6,015 nt of DNA from NCBI GenBank assembly GCA_016763815.1, contig JAESTB010000481.1, forward strand, positions 1 through 6,015, read 5' to 3'. Below are positions 3,932-6,015 of this stretch, in pieces. Source of the stretch: Arenicella sp. (lineage in GTDB: Bacteria > Pseudomonadota > Gammaproteobacteria > Arenicellales > Arenicellaceae). Position numbers and translations under genes: made by a program. The notes below the pieces were generated by a model. The model did not search any database. It saw nothing but the letters and a program-made list of their open reading frames with translations, and was not told where the DNA came from. Every line of letters begins with the position of its first letter. The stretch's first letter is position 1.

Positions 3932-6015
3932 TACGGTGACTGAGTAATTTCTACCAGGCTCAGTGAGTCTATCAAAGTTAGTCGCTACAGGGTCTTGCAC
4001 AAACTCTTCGCTCCACTGAAAGTGCGCCTTGTCGGTGAGGTTAAAAATACCCCAGTTTATCTTCGCGTTGTCATTAATCTCGTAGTGACCAATCAGATCT
4101 AGAGTTGTGAAGCCGGGCGTCTCGAATGGAGTAATCACTGGAGCACCTCGTGCTTGCAATGAACTCGCATCGATATCGCTTATGCTCTTACGATCACTTG
4201 CCACAACCACCGCTTCGATACTCCATTTTTCGCTAACGGGTGCGTAACCAACACCAATAACCAATTGCTGCGGGTCAATCGAGTTAAGTGGCGTATCGGT
4301 TTGCTTATTTTCACCATCAGAATAGGCATAGGCAGCACGAATATTGAAGCCATTGAGACTAGTCAATACTTGGCCTAGGTTGTAGTTTGTTTTTAGTTCA
4401 AAACCTGATATCTCGGCTTCATCAAGATTACGCGCCTGAAATTCAAGTAGACCGGTGACAGGGTTGAAGCCGCGAACAGATAAACTCTCGATGAAGTCTT
4501 CATAGCGGTTTTGATAGATCGTAAACTCTAGGCTACCCGCATCGCTATATCGGCGCAGTCCAAACTCGACGCTTTCACCACGCTCGGGTCTCAAGTCAGG
4601 ATTAGGCAGTGTGGTATACCCACCGACAAAATTAGTGAAGCCTGTATTCACTGCATCGAGTGGCGGTGCGCGGAACCCTTCAGCATATTGAGCGAACGCA
4701 GACCAGCTATCGCTAAGCTCATAGACCACACCGATCTTTGCTGAAAGTTCCGATTCATCGAAACCCTCAGGGGTAGGCGAGCCAGTATTACCAGACAAAT
4801 AGATCGCGTCGACCGTTGGCTCTAGCTCGAAGTTGTCGTAACGTAACGCTGGGATTAGATGTAGACGTCCGTCTAACAATGAAATATCGTCTTGAATAAA
4901 TGCGCCGATACTAGTGTATTCAGAGTTAGGGAAATCGCGTGTCGGAAAGTTAGTAAATTCAGGCAATTGAGCGCCACTCGCGCGGTCAACCGTATTGCCT
5001 ACTCGTAAGGTGATAGAGTCACTTTGATCGTAGTCTACGCCGTAGATCAACTCATGGCTAACGCTGCCAACCTCGAAGCCTTTGACCATCTGCGCTCTAA
5101 ACCCAAGGTTTTCTTGCTGATAAAACGAGTTTCTACTGCGGTCCTGAATAGCACCTTGCGATAGACGTTCGGCCTGCGTGTTCTGCTTAGCATCGCTGCT
5201 TTGCACATAAGCTAGTAAGCTAACAGAATCAAATAATGTAGCATTAGTGCTAACGCGATAGTCCAAGCTCAAGCGTTCGCGGCTTCTTTCATCGACACCT
5301 ATCTGGGAGTTGGTTAATACGCCTCTCGAGAATGTGCCTGCAGCAGAGAGAACATTTGTTTCGGAGTCTGCTGCAAATCGCTCAGCTACCAACGTGAGGC
5401 TCTGAGAATCTGACGGTGCATATACTAGCTTGGCGTAAACATTGTTGTTTTCCGAGTCTTGAGGGTTCTGTGAGCGACGCCCTGCCCCAGTTGAGTTGTC
5501 ACTGAAGAATGTCTTTGTCTCAGACCCTTCTCGCAAGGTTCCAACTACCATGCCTGACCATGTTTGATTGCCGAAGGCGGCTAGCACAGTAGTATTGATG
5601 CTTTGATTCACCGAGCTATAGCCAACTTTAGCTGAGCCGCTAAAGCTCCTATTGCCCTGGCTGAAGCTCTTATCGCCCAAATAGTCGATGGGATCTTTAG
5701 TGATAAAGTTTACTACGCCACCGATAGCGTTACTGCCATAGACGCTCGAGCCGGGCCCTCTAACTATTTCTACTGACTTCAGTGCGTCAATATCAACGAA
5801 GTCTCTTCTTGATGATAAGAATGGCCCAAACGAAAATTCATCGGCAGTGGGTGTGCTATCAACCAAGGTAAGTACGCGATCGCCGCCGACACCACGAATT
5901 GAAAAGCTACTCAAGCCAAAACGCCCACCGCCAGCTACCGACACGCCAGGCTCATAACGAACGAAATCGTCAATATTATTGGCAATCTCTCGTTGAATTT
6001 GCTCTGCATCAATCA
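3917..6015 (-). CDS. TonB-dependent outer-membrane receptor, hemoglobin/heme-receptor-like class (5' end outside window)
   Basis: The frame is open to the right edge, giving 698 complete visible codons. Signal peptide and TonB box are missing from view. Residues are numbered from the first complete codon (6013-6011). The plug domain starts mid-way (IDAEQIQREIANNIDDFVRY) and has IRGVGGDRV (39-47) and the hallmark VRGPGSSVYGSNAIGGVVNF (84-103). The beta-barrel follows from about 130 to the terminal phenylalanine, a typical outer-membrane assembly signal. A FRAP motif (447-450) and NPDL (471-474) flank VGGYTTLP, the arrangement seen in hemoglobin/transferrin/lactoferrin-type receptors. The protein would import its ligand with TonB-ExbBD energy. 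Only four histidines are visible (320, 385, 643, 664), with none between FRAP and NPDL, so heme as ligand is uncertain. A GTG at 5944 could be mistaken for the start but lies inside the plug (RYEPGVSV). The DUF6607 gene follows downstream and is probably in the same operon. Confidence 0.9.
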   Translation of the reverse strand, partial: IDAEQIQREIANNIDDFVRYEPGVSVAGGGRFGLSSFSIRGVGGDRVLTLVDSTPTADEFSFGPFLSSRRDFVDIDALKSVEIVRGPGSSVYGSNAIGGVVNFITKDPIDYLGDKSFSQGNRSFSGSAKVGYSSVNQSINTTVLAAFGNQTWSGMVVGTLREGSETKTFFSDNSTGAGRRSQNPQDSENNNVYAKLVYAPSDSQSLTLVAERFAADSETNVLSAAGTFSRGVLTNSQIGVDERSRERLSLDYRVSTNATLFDSVSLLAYVQSSDAKQNTQAERLSQGAIQDRSRNSFYQQENLGFRAQMVKGFEVGSVSHELIYGVDYDQSDSITLRVGNTVDRASGAQLPEFTNFPTRDFPNSEYTSIGAFIQDDISLLDGRLHLIPALRYDNFELEPTVDAIYLSGNTGSPTPEGFDESELSAKIGVVYELSDSWSAFAQYAEGFRAPPLDAVNTGFTNFVGGYTTLPNPDLRPERGESVEFGLRRYSDAGSLEFTIYQNRYEDFIESLSVRGFNPVTGLLEFQARNLDEAEISGFELKTNYNLGQVLTSLNGFNIRAAYAYSDGENKQTDTPLNSIDPQQLVIGVGYAPVSEKWSIEAVVVASDRKSISDIDASSLQARGAPVITPFETPGFTTLDLIGHYEINDNAKINWGIFNLTDKAHFQWSEEFVQDPVATNFDRLTEPGRNYSVTVKVNF

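Noticed and set aside
5942..5944. GTG as the start of the TonB-dependent receptor
   Set aside because: The frame continues upstream through conserved plug sequence (DDFVRYEPG) to the window edge, so this GTG is an internal valine codon and the gene is simply truncated by the window.

Overview
The window looks like chromosomal DNA of a Gram-negative bacterium. It encodes an outer-membrane TonB-dependent receptor with a C-terminal aromatic residue, a Sec-exported protein, and an OmpR-family two-component system closest to the AdeRS/BaeSR type. Moderate base composition and these families suggest a gammaproteobacterium, possibly marine or environmental. That placement is inference; no marker gene is present.

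Layout: (1) 1-153, minus strand, holds the first 51 codons of a membrane protein that runs off the left edge (possibly sterol desaturase family). (2) 154-482 is a divergent intergenic region with a candidate promoter and small palindromes. (3) 483-2338, plus strand, is a two-gene operon with an ATGA overlap: an OmpR-type response regulator and its membrane histidine kinase. (4) 2339-2573 is a convergent gap with an AT-rich hairpin and no convincing terminator. (5) 2574-3704, minus strand, is a secreted or periplasmic DUF6607-type protein. (6) 3705-3916 is a gap mostly filled by a near-palindromic, non-coding, MITE-like element at 3749-3906, with terminal inverted repeats and a 5-bp ATAAG direct repeat at its edges. 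(7) 3917-6015, minus strand, is a TonB-dependent receptor of the hemoglobin/heme-receptor-like class, cut at its 5' end by the window edge.

The receptor and the DUF6607 protein lie in the same direction, receptor first, and probably form an uptake-related operon. Removing the element and one ATAAG copy leaves a gap of about 49 nt between them, so the element appears to have inserted inside an existing operon. The two-component system resembles the regulators of RND efflux pumps, but no pump gene is next to it here. Its targets may be its own promoter, the divergent membrane-protein gene, or distant loci.

The least-described object is the 158-bp foldback element. It is a candidate non-autonomous mobile element that may alter expression of DUF6607 relative to the receptor. 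I see no CRISPR array, tRNA, rRNA or complete new defence system.
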